This document shows, in pieces, positions 46,218 to 55,900 of a stretch of 64,000 nt of DNA. The stretch comes from Otis tarda. Its lineage: Eukaryota > Chordata > Aves > Otidiformes > Otididae. The DNA lies in the NCBI GenBank assembly GCA_026413225.1, contig CM048591.1, forward strand, positions 6,993,338 to 7,057,337, given 5' to 3'. The notes under the pieces are model-generated. The model saw nothing but the letters and a program-made list of their open reading frames with translations, did no database searches and had not been told where the DNA came from. Position numbers and translations under genes: made by a program. Within the stretch, counting starts at the first letter, position 1. Each line of letters starts with the position of its first letter.

Positions 46218-47190
46218 GTGAGAGTGAGGCGTGGGGTTTTGTGGTAGGTGTGTGGGTGGTGCGTGTTGTAGGCATGTGACCGTGGTTGAGTGTGCGGTGG
46301 GAGTTTAGTGGGTTTTAGAGTGTGTGTGAGTGTGTTTTCTTTTTCAGGCTTTTAGAGCAAAATTTGATATTTGTAATAAAAAAACCCCAGCTGGGGGATT
46401 TTTTTTTTTTCCTTCCCCGGCTGGGCTTTTTTTTCCCCGGTCCTGGCCGCTCTGCGAGGCGATGATCATTGCCAAAGTTTGGGGCGGAGGTCAGGCTTGG
46501 GCTGGGGTTTTCTGCAGGGAGGGCTAATGAGGCCCTTGGGAACGCCGTTCCTGGGGAGCGCCGAAGGTGCGGGGCGGTGGTGTGTGGTAGGAGGCAGGTG
46601 CCGGAGCGAGTCTGGTGAGTGTGAGGCGTGGGGTTTTGTGGTAGGTGTGTGGGTGGTGCGTGTTGTAGGCATGTGGTGGTGGTTGAGTGTGCGGTGGGAG
46701 TTTAGTGGGTTTTAGAGGTTGTGTGTGTGTGTGTGTTTTCCTTTTCAGGCTTTTAGAGCAAAATTTGATATTTGTAATAAAAAAAACCCCAGCCGGGGGA
46801 TTTTTTTTTTTTTTTCCTTCCCCCGGCTGGGCTTTTTTTTTCCCCGGTCCCGGCCGCTCTGCGAGGCGATGATCATCGCCTATGTTTGGGGACGGAGGTC
46901 AGGCTCGGGCTGGGGTTTTTTGCAGGGAGGGCTAATTTTTGAGGCCCCTGGGAACGCCGTTCCCGGGGAGCGCCAAAGGTGCGGGGCGGTGGTGTGTGGT
47001 AGGACGCTGGTGCTGGAGCGAGTCTGGTGAGTGTGAGATGTGGGGTTTTGTGGTAGGTGTGTGGGTGGTGCGTGTTGTAGGCCTGTGATGGAGGTTGAGT
47101 GTGCGGTGGGAGTTTAGTGGGTTTTAGGTTGTGTGTGTGTTTTCCTTTTCAGGCTTTTAGAGCAAAATTTGATATTTGTAATAAAAAAAC

Positions 47191-47228
47191 CCCAGCCGGG
47201 GGATTTTTTTTTCCTTCCCCCGGCTGGG
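47191..47228. repeat. 13-bp-stem hairpin in copy 4
   Basis: CCCAGCCGGGGGA (47,191-47,203) pairs perfectly with TCCCCCGGCTGGG (47,216-47,228) around a 12-base T-rich loop. The equivalent in copy 3 is 46,788-46,831 with a longer T loop; copies 2 and 5 have one or two stem changes (CAGCTGGGG). Confidence 0.6.
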
Positions 47229-47790
47229 CTTTTTTTTCCCCGGTCCCGGCCGCTCTGCGAGGCGATGATCATCGCCAATGTTTGGGGGCGGAGGTCAGGC
47301 TCGGGCTGGGGTTTTTTGCAGGGAGGGCTGTTCTTTTGGGGCCCCTGGGAAAGCTGTTCCCGGGGAGAGCCAAAGGTGCAGGGCGCTAGTGTGTGGGAGG
47401 AGAGTGGTGCCAGAGTGAGTCTGGTGAGTGTGGGATGTGGGTTTTAGTGGTAGGTGGGTGGGTGGTGTGTTTTGTAGGCCTGCGGTGGTGGTGGTTGAGT
47501 GTGCGGTGGGTGTGTAGTGTGTTATAGGTTGTGTGTGTGTGTGAGTGTGAATGTGTTTTCCTTTTCAGGCTTTTTAGAGCAGTTTTTATTAATAAAAAAA
47601 CCCCAGCTGGGGGATTTTTTTTACCTTCCCCCGGCTGGGCTTTTTTTTCCCCGGTCCCGGCCGCTCTGCGAGGCGACGATCATCGCCTATGTTTGGGGGC
47701 GGAGGTCAGGCTCGGGCTGGGGTTTTTTGCAGGGAGGGCTAATTTTTGAAGCTCCCCGGGAACCCCGTTCCTTGGGAGTGCTGTCCTTGA

Positions 47791-48042
47791 ATGTGGAGTT
47801 TGACCGTCACTGTGGGGAGCTTTGTTGTGGTGTGACTGGTTAGAGGTAGACGTTTAAGGGTTGTGTTGCAGAAGGGTGTGGGGAATTTGTATTAGGTGAC
47901 CCATGCTGAAGAGGAGTAGTTTGTCCACTGCCTGGATTAAGTTGCAATGGCCTGGTAGGATGTTTAAATAGTTTGGAGGGGGTTTGCACTTTGTGATGTA
48001 AAAATTTCCTGAGTGTGTGTGTGTTTATTTTTTTGTTCGTAG
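47791..48042 (+). other. Intron-like stretch
   Basis: About 250 bp after the repeats with no recognisable gene. It ends in a T-rich tract with an acceptor (TTTTTTTGTTCGTAG) at 48,042. Confidence 0.4.
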
Positions 48043-48229
48043 ACTTGAAAGGACACGGCCAGTGTTCGGGCAGAGCTTGTTTGCTTTTTACCCGGGCATG
48101 CAAGATGCAGCGAGGATCTCTCCTCACAGAGCAAACGGGCCGTACGCGAAGGAACGGAGCGAGTAGGGAACGGAAGAGCCCGGCGTGGACCAGCATCAGG
48201 GATCTTACATTGTTGCGATCGCTCCCGAG
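48043..48229 (+). other. Candidate 3' exon X1
   Basis: 187 nt between the acceptor TTTTTGTTCGTAG and the donor CCCGAG|GTAATG. GC- and CpG-rich against AT-rich flanks. It reads open in a plus frame for part of its length, but the protein (Lys/Arg/Ser-rich) matches nothing known to me. The antisense frames at 47,840-48,281 are shadows of this island. Confidence 0.45.
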
Positions 48230-48555
48230 GTAATGGATAATTTTTCAAGGTTTGTGTGGATGTAATGTCTGTGCGAGTCAAAAGTCACGATAATGAACGT
48301 AGTAGAAACAGTAGTAACAGCAGTGGTAGTAGAAAAATTCTTGGGTTGTAAATTTGAAGAGGGTAGTCAGTAACCAGTAGAAATGAGCAGTAAATTAATG
48401 GTTTTATCACCTCGTTTGGAGTCAGGAACGGAGGAAAATATTTTTAGGGTCAGACTTTTGCACCTTTTTGTACTGAAATTGTAGCTGTAGCAATAAACGA
48501 AAGAGGTTGAGGAAAGCGTAGAGCGAAGCAGATGTCTAATTTACCCTCCGCACAG

Positions 48556-48742
48556 ATTACGGTAGCTGTTACGAGGGATGCAAGGGAAGAAGCAGCAGAC
48601 AGGGACCGTTCTAATTTTGGAGGCGTTGCTGTGTTAAAGTCAGTCAGTCACGGGCATCTAAAGTTGCTCAGAGCTAAGACCAGGAGAGTCTGTAATTTTC
48701 AGAGGGAAATAGGGCTGCTGGCAGGCAGAAGAAAGCACGGGT
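48556..48742 (+). other. Candidate 3' exon X2
   Basis: Acceptor TACCCTCCGCACAG, donor CACGGGT|GTAAGT, also 187 nt. Contains GCAAGGGAAGAAGCAGCAG and GCTGCTGGCAGGCAG. A plus frame (48,532-48,750) stays open across it, without a recognised domain. Confidence 0.45.
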
Positions 48743-49000
48743 GTAAGTAAGTCGTAAGGTGATTTGATGCGGCGGTGGTGCCGCTTCTTGTTTAGCGCTA
48801 GCGGTGGTTTTTAAAATTCCTCTACGTTAAGGTGTAGTTTGATCTGAGCAGCTTTAAGCACATTAGGAATAGTATTGTAGCATAAGTGCTGCAACGTGTG
48901 TGTGTGTGTGTGTGAGAGAGAGAGATGTTTATTATCAAGGTTGTGATTAGCAGAAAATAACTTAGTAATGCATGCCTAATATTTTTATTTTTATCTGTAG

Positions 49001-49140
49001 GTCACAAGTTGTGTTATAAATACCAGAGAGGCAGGGAGCTACTGCTGTGTGTGTCACTGGTCCTGAATGGTGTAATGTCATGTGGTAAAGGAAGTAATGT
49101 AAAGTGTTTTGTAATAGAAATAGTTTTAAATAAATAAAAA
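49001..49140 (+). other. Candidate terminal exon X3 with poly(A) signal
   Basis: Acceptor TTTTTATCTGTAG at 49,000. Overlapping AATAAA hexamers at 49,129-49,138 give the poly(A) signal. The following 60 bases are A-rich (AAATAAATAAAAAAATAATAA). No open frame. Confidence 0.45.
49129..49138 (+). terminator. Polyadenylation signal (AATAAA x2)
   Basis: Two overlapping canonical hexamers. AT-rich surroundings raise the chance of coincidence; the position after an acceptor-bounded block supports it. Confidence 0.4.
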
Positions 49141-49309
49141 AAAAAAGAAATTAATTAAATAAATAAAAAAATAATAAAGAAATTAAGTAAAGATTTTTTT
49201 CTACTCTATTAATAAAGATTGTAATTATGTTTGTGTGTGGTTCTTGTTGTCCAGTGTATTTATTTTTGTTACACATCTCTGTTTTTGATTAAATTCAAAA
49301 TTTGAAAAT
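49141..49309. other. AT-rich stretch, no gene
   Basis: A-rich then T-rich, with another AATAAAG near 49,211. Nothing else seen. Confidence 0.5.
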
Positions 49310-49414
49310 GCAGCAGTAGGAAATGTTATGCTCCCTGGGAGTAAATTTAAAAAAAAAAAAAAAAATTATTAAACTAATTTTTACTCCCAGGGAGCATGAG
49401 GATTCCTACTGCTG
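49310..49414. repeat. Long imperfect inverted repeat (fold-back)
   Basis: The left arm GCAGCAGTAGGA ... ATGCTCCCTGGGAGTAAATT (49,310-49,347) is matched by the right arm AATTTTTACTCCCAGGGAGC ... TCCTACTGCTGC (49,376-49,414), nearly complementary over about 38-40 bases with a few mismatches, around an A-rich loop of about 28 bases. CTCCCTGGGAG is itself a small palindrome. It sits just before the degenerate telomeric region. Confidence 0.8.
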
Positions 49415-49574
49415 CACCAGACATATTATTTTTAATTTTTTTTACCTATACATAATAATAATAAAACCCCACCCACAAATCACCATAATCCAAATTACAA
49501 TTACAAAACAATACCATTACCCCCCACAACCCTCCATTACCACACCTCCCAACCCAGGTGTACCATTTCCATCA
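49415..49574. other. C/A-rich stretch, possible decayed C-strand telomeric DNA
   Basis: The plus strand is rich in A and C (AAAACCCCACCCAC, CCATTACCCCCCACAACCCT, TCCCAACCCAGG), a composition resembling degenerate CCCTAA repeats. It is followed directly by G/T-rich TTAGGG repeats, so orientation may flip here. Weak evidence. Confidence 0.35.
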
Positions 49575-49915
49575 ACATTAGGGTTATGGGCCATTACATC
49601 TACAGTCATTACAGTCAGGCCATTAGGGTTAGGGCCATTAGCAGTTAGGGGTCAGGGTCATTAGGTTGGGGTTGCGTTAGGGTTACAGTTAGGGTCATTA
49701 GGGGTTAGGGTTAGGGTAGTTAGGGTTAGGTTAGGGTTAGGCCATTAGGGTTAGGGCCATTAGGGTTACAGTTGGGGGTTAGGGTTAGGGGTTAGGGTTA
49801 GGGTTAGGGTTAGGGCCGTTAGGGTTAGGGCCAGGGTTAGGGTTAGGGTTAGGGGTTAGGGGTTAGGGTTAGGGTTAGGCCAGGTTAGGGTTAGGGGTTA
49901 GGGCCAGGCCAGGCC
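49575..49915 (+). repeat. Degenerate interstitial TTAGGG telomeric repeats
   Basis: Many TTAGGG hexamers on the plus strand with the longest perfect runs only about four units (near 49,793-49,815). Interruptions are frequent: GGCCATTAGGG, GTTACAGTTAGGG and extra G (GGGGTTAGGG). CCAGGG variants appear with increasing frequency to the right until they take over. Because the run is short, impure and followed by more than 11 kb of other sequence, it is an internal or subtelomeric tract, not an active chromosome end. Confidence 0.9.
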
Positions 49916-52900
49916 AGGTTAGGCCAGGCCAGGCCAGGGCCAGGGCCAGGCCAGGGCCAGGCCAGGCCAGGGCCAGGGCCAGGCCAGGGCCAGGGCCAGG
50001 CCAGGGCCAGGCCAGGGCCAGGGCCAGGCCAGGGCCAGGGCCAGGCCAGGCCAGGCCAGGCCAGGGCCAGGCCAGGCCAGGGCCAGGCCAGGGCCAGGCC
50101 AGGCCAGGCCAGGCCAGGCCAGGCCAGGCCAGGCCAGGCCAGGCCAGGGCCAGGCCAGGCCAGGCCAGGCCCAGGCCAGGGCCAGGGCCAGGGCCAGGGC
50201 CAGGCCAGGGCCAGGCCAGGCCAGGCCAGGCCAGGCCAGGCCAGGCCAGGGCCAGGCCAGGCCAGGGCCAGGCCAGGCCAGGCCAGGCCAGGCCAGGCCA
50301 GGCCAGGCCAGGCCAGGGCCAGGCCAGGCCAGGCCAGGCCAGGCCAGGCCAGGGCCAGGCCAGGCCCAGGCCAGGCCAGGGCCAGGCCAGGCCAGGGCCA
50401 GGCCAGGCCAGGCCAGGCCAGGCCAGGCCAGGGCCAGGCCAGGGCCAGGCCAGGCCAGGCCAGGCCAGGGCCAGGCCAGGCCAGGCCAGGCCAGGCCAGG
50501 CCAGGCCAGGCCAGGGCCAGGCCAGGCCAGGCCAGGCCAGGCCAGGGCCAGGGCCAGGGCCAGGCCAGGCCAGGGCCAGGCCAGGCCAGGGCCAGGGCCA
50601 GGCCAGGGCCAGGGCCAGGCCAGGCCAGGCCAGGGCCAGGCCAGGCCAGGCCAGGGCCAGGGCCAGGGCCAGGCCAGGCCAGGCCAGGCCAGGCCAGGGC
50701 CAGGCCAGGCCAGGCCAGGCCAGGCCAGGCCAGGGCCAGGCCAGGCCAGGCCAGGCCAGGGCCAGGCCAGGGCCAGGCCAGGCCAGGGCCAGGCCAGGCC
50801 AGGCCAGGGCCAGGCCAGGCCAGGGCCAGGCCAGGCCAGGCCAGGCCAGGCCAGGCCAGGCCAGGCCAGGCCAGGGCCAGGCCAGGCCAGGCCAGGCCAG
50901 GGCCAGGGCCAGGCCAGGGCCAGGGGCCAGGCCAGGCCAGGCCAGGCCAGGCCAGGCCAGGCCAGGCCAGGCCAGGGCCAGGCCAGGGCCAGGGCCAGGC
51001 CAGGCCAGGGCCAGGGCCAGGGCCAGGCCAGGCCAGGCCAGGGCCAGGCCAGGCCAGGCCAGGCCAGGCCAGGCCAGGCCAGGCCAGGCCAGGCCAGGCC
51101 CAGGGCCAGGCCAGGCCAGGGCCAGGCCAGGGCCAGGCCAGGCCAGGCCAGGGCCAGGGCCAGGCCAGGCCAGGCCAGGCCAGGCCAGGCCAGGGCCAGG
51201 CCAGGCCAGGCCAGGCCAGGCCAGGCCAGGCCAGGCCAGGCCAGGGCCAGGCCAGGGCCAGGCCAGGCCAGGCCAGGCCAGGGCCAGGCCAGGGCCAGGC
51301 CAGGGCCAGGGCCAGGCCAGGCCAGGCCAGGCCAGGGCCAGGGCCAGGCCAGGCCAGGCCAGGGCCAGGGCCAGGCCAGGCCAGGCCAGGCCAGGCCAGG
51401 CCAGGCCAGGGCCAGGCCAGGCCAGGCCAGGGCCAGGCCAGGCCAGGGCCAGGCCAGGCCAGGCCAGGCCAGGCCAGGCCAGGCCAGGCCAGGCCAGGCC
51501 AGGCCAGGGCCAGGGCCAGGCCAGGCCAGGCCAGGCCAGGCCAGGCCAGGCCAGGCCAGGGCCAGGGCCAGGCCAGGCCAGGCCAGGCCAGGCCAGGCCA
51601 GGCCAGGCCAGGCCAGGCCAGGCCAGGGCCAGGCCAGGCCAGGGCCAGGCCAGGCCAGGGCCAGGGCCAGGCCAGGCCAGGCCAGGGCCAGGCCAGGCCA
51701 GGCCAGGCCAGGCCAGGCCAGGCCAGGCCAGGGCCAGGGCCAGGCCAGGGCCAGGGCCAGGGCCAGGCCAGGCCAGGGCCAGGCCAGGCCAGGCCAGGGC
51801 CAGGCCAGGCCAGGCCAGGCCAGGCCAGGGCCAGGCCAGGCCAGGCCAGGCCAGGCCAGGCCAGGCCAGGCCAGGGCCAGGCCAGGCCAGGCCAGGGCCA
51901 GGCCAGGCCAGGGCCAGGCCAGGCCAGGCCAGGCCAGGCCAGGCCAGGCCAGGCCAGGCCAGGCCAGGCCAGGGCCAGGGCCAGGCCAGGGCCAGGCCAG
52001 GCCAGGCCAGGCCAGGGCCAGGGCCAGGCCAGGCCAGGCCAGGCCAGGCCAGGCCCAGGCCAGGCCAGGCCAGGCCAGGCCAGGCCAGGCCAGGCCAGGC
52101 CAGGCCAGGCCAGGGCCAGGCCAGGCCAGGCCAGGGCCAGGCCAGGGCCAGGCCAGGCCAGGCCAGGGCCAGGGCCAGGGCCAGGCCAGGCCAGGGCCAG
52201 GCCAGGCCAGGCCAGGCCAGGCCAGGCCAGGGCCAGGCCAGGGCCAGGCCAGGCCAGGCCAGGCCAGGCCAGGCCAGGGCCAGGCCAGGCCAGGGCCAGG
52301 GCCAGGCCAGGCCAGGCCAGGCCAGGCCAGGCCAGGCCAGGCCAGGCCAGGCCAGGCCAGGCCAGGCCAGGGCCAGGCCAGGCCAGGCCAGGGCCAGGCC
52401 AGGCCAGGCCAGGGCCAGGGCCAGGGCCAGGCCAGGGCCAGGCCAGGCCAGGCCAGGCCAGGGCCAGGGCCAGGCCAGGCCAGGCCAGGCCAGGCCAGGC
52501 CAGGCCAGGCCAGGCCAGGCCAGGCCAGGCCAGGCCAGGCCAGGCCAGGCCAGGCCAGGGCCAGGGCCAGGCCAGGCCAGGCCAGGCCAGGCCAGGCCAG
52601 GGCCAGGCCAGGGCCAGGGCCAGGCCAGGCCAGGGCCAGGCCAGGCCAGGGCCAGGCCAGGCCAGGCCAGGCCAGGCCAGGCCAGGCCAGGCCAGGCCAG
52701 GGCCAGGCCAGGCCAGGCCAGGGCCAGGCCAGGCCAGGGCCAGGCCAGGCCAGGCCAGGCCAGGCCAGGCCAGGGCCAGGGCCAGGCCAGGCCAGGCCAG
52801 GCCAGGCCAGGCCAGGCCAGGGCCAGGGCCAGGGCCAGGCCAGGCCAGGGCCAGGCCAGGCCAGGCCAGGGCCAGGCCAGGCCAGGCCAGGCCAGGCCAG

Positions 52901-55900
52901 GGCCAGGGCCAGGGCCAGGCCAGGCCAGGGCCAGGCCAGGCCAGGCCAGGCCAGGCCAGGCCAGGGCCAGGGCCAGGCCAGGCCAGGCCAGGCCAGGCCA
53001 GGCCAGGCCAGGGCCAGGCCAGGCCAGGCCAGGGCCAGGCCAGGCCAGGCCAGGCCAGGCCAGGGCCAGGCCAGGCCAGGCCAGGCCAGGCCAGGCCAGG
53101 CCAGGCCAGGGCCAGGCCAGGGCCAGGGCCAGGCCAGGCCAGGCCAGGCCAGGCCAGGCCAGGCCAGGCCAGGCCAGGCCAGGCCAGGGCCAGGCCAGGC
53201 CAGGGCCAGGCCAGGCCAGGCCAGGGCCAGGGCCAGGGCCAGGCCAGGGCCAGGCCAGGCCAGGCCAGGGCCAGGCCAGGCCAGGGCCAGGCCAGGGCCA
53301 GGCCAGGCCAGGCCAGGCCAGGCCAGGCCAGGGCCAGGCCAGCCAGGCCAGGCCAGGCCAGGCCAGGCCAGGCCAGGCCAGGCCAGGCCAGGCCAGGCCA
53401 GGCCAGGCCAGGGCCAGGCCAGGGGCCAGGCCAGGGCCAGGGCCAGGGCCAGGGCCAGGCCAGGCCAGGCCAGGCCAGGGCCAGGCCAGGCCAGGGCCAG
53501 GGCCAGGCCAGGCCAGGCCAGGCCAGGCCAGGCCAGGCCAGGGCCAGGCCAGGCCAGGCCAGGGCCAGGCCAGGCCAGGGCCAGGCCAGGCCAGGCCAGG
53601 GCCAGGCCAGGGCCAGGCCAGGGCCAGGCCAGGCCAGGCCAGGGCCAGGCCAGGCCAGGGCCAGGCCAGGGCCAGGCCAGGGCCAGGGCCAGGCCAGGCC
53701 AGGCCAGGCCAGGGCCAGGCCAGGCCAGGCCAGGCCAGGGCCAGGCCAGGCCAGGCCAGGGCCAGGCCAGGCCAGGCCAGGCCAGGCCAGGGCCAGGCCA
53801 GGCCAGGCCAGGGCCAGGCCAGGCCAGGCCAGGCCAGGCCAGGCCAGGCCAGGCCAGGGCCAGGCCAGGCCAGGCCAGGGCCAGGGCCAGGCCAGGCCAG
53901 GCCAGGGCCAGGGCCAGGCCAGGCCAGGCCAGGCCAGGCCAGGCCAGGGCCAGGCCAGGCCAGGCCAGGGCCAGGCCAGGCCAGGCCAGGCCAGGCCAGG
54001 CCAGGGCCAGGCCAGGCCAGGGCCAGGCCAGGCCAGGCCAGGCCAGGGCCAGGCCAGGGCCAGGCCAGGCCAGGCCAGGGCCAGGCCAGGCCAGGCCAGG
54101 CCAGGCCAGGCCAGGCCAGGCCAGGGCCAGGGCCAGGCCAGGCCAGGGCCAGGCCAGGCCAGGCCAGGCCAGGGCCAGGCCAGGCCAGGCCAGGGCCAGG
54201 CCAGGCCAGGCCAGGCCAGGCCAGGCCAGGCCAGGCCAGGCCAGGCCAGGCCAGGGCCAGGGCCAGGCCAGGCCAGGGCCAGGGCCAGGCCAGGCCAGGC
54301 CAGGCCAGGGCCAGGCCAGGCCAGGCCAGGGCCAGGCCAGGGCCAGGCCAGGCCAGGGCCAGGGCGCCAGGCCAGGCCAGGCCAGGCCAGGCCAGGGCCA
54401 GGGCCAGGCCAGGGCCAGGGCCAGGCCAGGCCAGGCCAGGGCCAGGCCAGGCCAGGCCAGGCCAGGCCAGGCCAGGCCAGGCCAGGCCAGGCCAGGCCAG
54501 GCCAGGCCAGGCCAGGCCAGGCCAGGGCCAGGCCAGGCCAGGCCAGGCCAGGCCAGGCCAGGCCAGGCCAGGCCAGGCCAGGCCAGGCCAGGCCAGGCCA
54601 GGCCAGGCCAGGCCAGGCCAGGCCAGGCCAGGCCAGGCCAGGCCAGGCCAGGCCAGGCCAGGCCAGGCCAGGCCAGGGCCAGGCCAGGGCCAGGCCAGGC
54701 CAGGCCAGGCCAGGCCAGGCCAGGCCAGGCCAGGCCAGGCCAGGCCAGGCCAGGCCAGGCCAGGCCAGGCCAGGCCAGGCCAGGCCAGGCCAGGCCAGGC
54801 CAGGCCAGGCCAGGCCAGGCCAGGCCAGGCCAGGCCAGGCCAGGCCAGGCCAGGCCAGGCCAGGCCAGGCCAGGCCAGGCCAGGCCAGGCCAGGCCAGGC
54901 CAGGCCAGGCCAGGCCAGGCCAGGCCAGGCCAGGCCAGGCCAGGCCAGGCCAGGCCAGGCCAGGCCAGGGCCAGGCCAGGCCAGGCCAGGCCAGGCCAGG
55001 CCAGGCCAGGCCAGGCCAGGCCAGGCCAGGCCAGGCCAGGCCAGGGCCAGGGCCAGGCCAGGCCAGGCCAGGCCAGGGCCAGGCCAGGCCAGGCCAGGGC
55101 CAGGGCCAGGCCAGGCCAGGCCAGGCCAGGGCCAGGCCAGGCCAGGCCAGGCCAGGCCAGGCCAGGCCAGGGCCAGGCCAGGCCAGGCCAGGGCCAGGCC
55201 AGGGCCAGGGCCAGGCCAGGGCCAGGGCCAGGCCAGGGCCAGGCCAGGCCAGGCCAGGCCAGGCCAGGCCAGGCCAGGCCAGGGCCAGGGCCAGGCCAGG
55301 CCAGGCCAGGCCAGGGCCAGGCCAGGCCAGGCCAGGCCAGGCCAGGCCAGGCCAGGCCAGGCCAGGCCAGGCCAGGGCCAGGCCAGGCCAGGGCCAGGCC
55401 AGGGCCAGGCCAGGCCAGGCCAGGCCAGGCCAGGCCAGGGCCAGGCCAGGCCAGGCCAGGGCCAGGGCCAGGCCAGGCCAGGGCCAGCCAGGCCAGGGCC
55501 AGGCCAGGCCAGGCCAGGCCAGGCCAGGGCCAGGCCAGGCCAGGCCAGGCCAGGGCCAGGCCAGGCCAGGCCAGGCCAGGGCCAGGCCAGGCCAGGCCAG
55601 GCCAGGCCAGGCCAGGCCAGGCCAGGCCAGGCCAGGCCAGGCCAGGCCAGGCCAGGCCAGGCCAGGGCCAGGCCAGGCCAGGCCAGGGCCAGGCCAGGCC
55701 AGGCCAGGCCAGGCCAGGCCAGGGCCAGGGCCAGGGCCAGGCCAGGCCAGGCCAGGGCCAGGGCCAGGCCAGGCCAGGGCCAGGGCCAGGGCCAGGCCAG
55801 GCCAGGGCCAGGCCAGGCCAGGCCAGGCCAGGCCAGGCCAGGCCAGGCCAGGCCAGGCCAGGCCAGGCCAGGCCAGGCCAGGCCAGGCCAGGCCAGGCCA

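Larger units (their letters stand above)
45890..47790 (+). repeat. 404-bp structured tandem repeat (five copies)
   Basis: Copies begin about 45,890, 46,320, 46,724, 47,127 and 47,536 (the last partial). Each carries, in order: a GT-rich stretch; TTTTCAGGCTTTTAGAGC; an A run; a hairpin CCCAGCCGGGGGA / TCCCCCGGCTGGG around a T-rich loop; CCCCGGTCCCGGCCGCTCTG; the dyad GGCGATGATCATCGCC; TTTTTTGCAG; and a second hairpin CGGGAAC-GCC-GTTCCCG. The dyads at 46,056, 46,458, 46,865, 47,261 and 47,672 are 396-411 bp apart. Open frames in all three plus frames here are a side effect of few stop codons in G/C-rich repeats. Confidence 0.85.
34150..49140 (+). ncRNA. Candidate multi-exon noncoding transcript built from tandem exon modules
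   Basis: A promoter at 34,055-34,150, exon 1 with a consensus donor (TTTCAG then GTAAG at 34,279), several tandem modules carrying the same series of short AG...GT-bounded blocks, a 404-bp repeat array with similar signals, and three final exon-like blocks, the last ending near AATAAA at 49,129-49,138. All signals are on the plus strand. Corresponding blocks are length-conserved (F 63 nt, G 56, J 41, H 54-55) although several are closed by stops in every frame, which favours noncoding function or decay of an ancient duplicated gene. No open frame spans the blocks. Transcription and splicing are inferred from sequence signals alone. Confidence 0.45.

Noticed and set aside
49575-49915. Functional chromosome end
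   Set aside because: The TTAGGG tract is short, impure and followed by over 14 kb of other sequence, so it is internal or subtelomeric.
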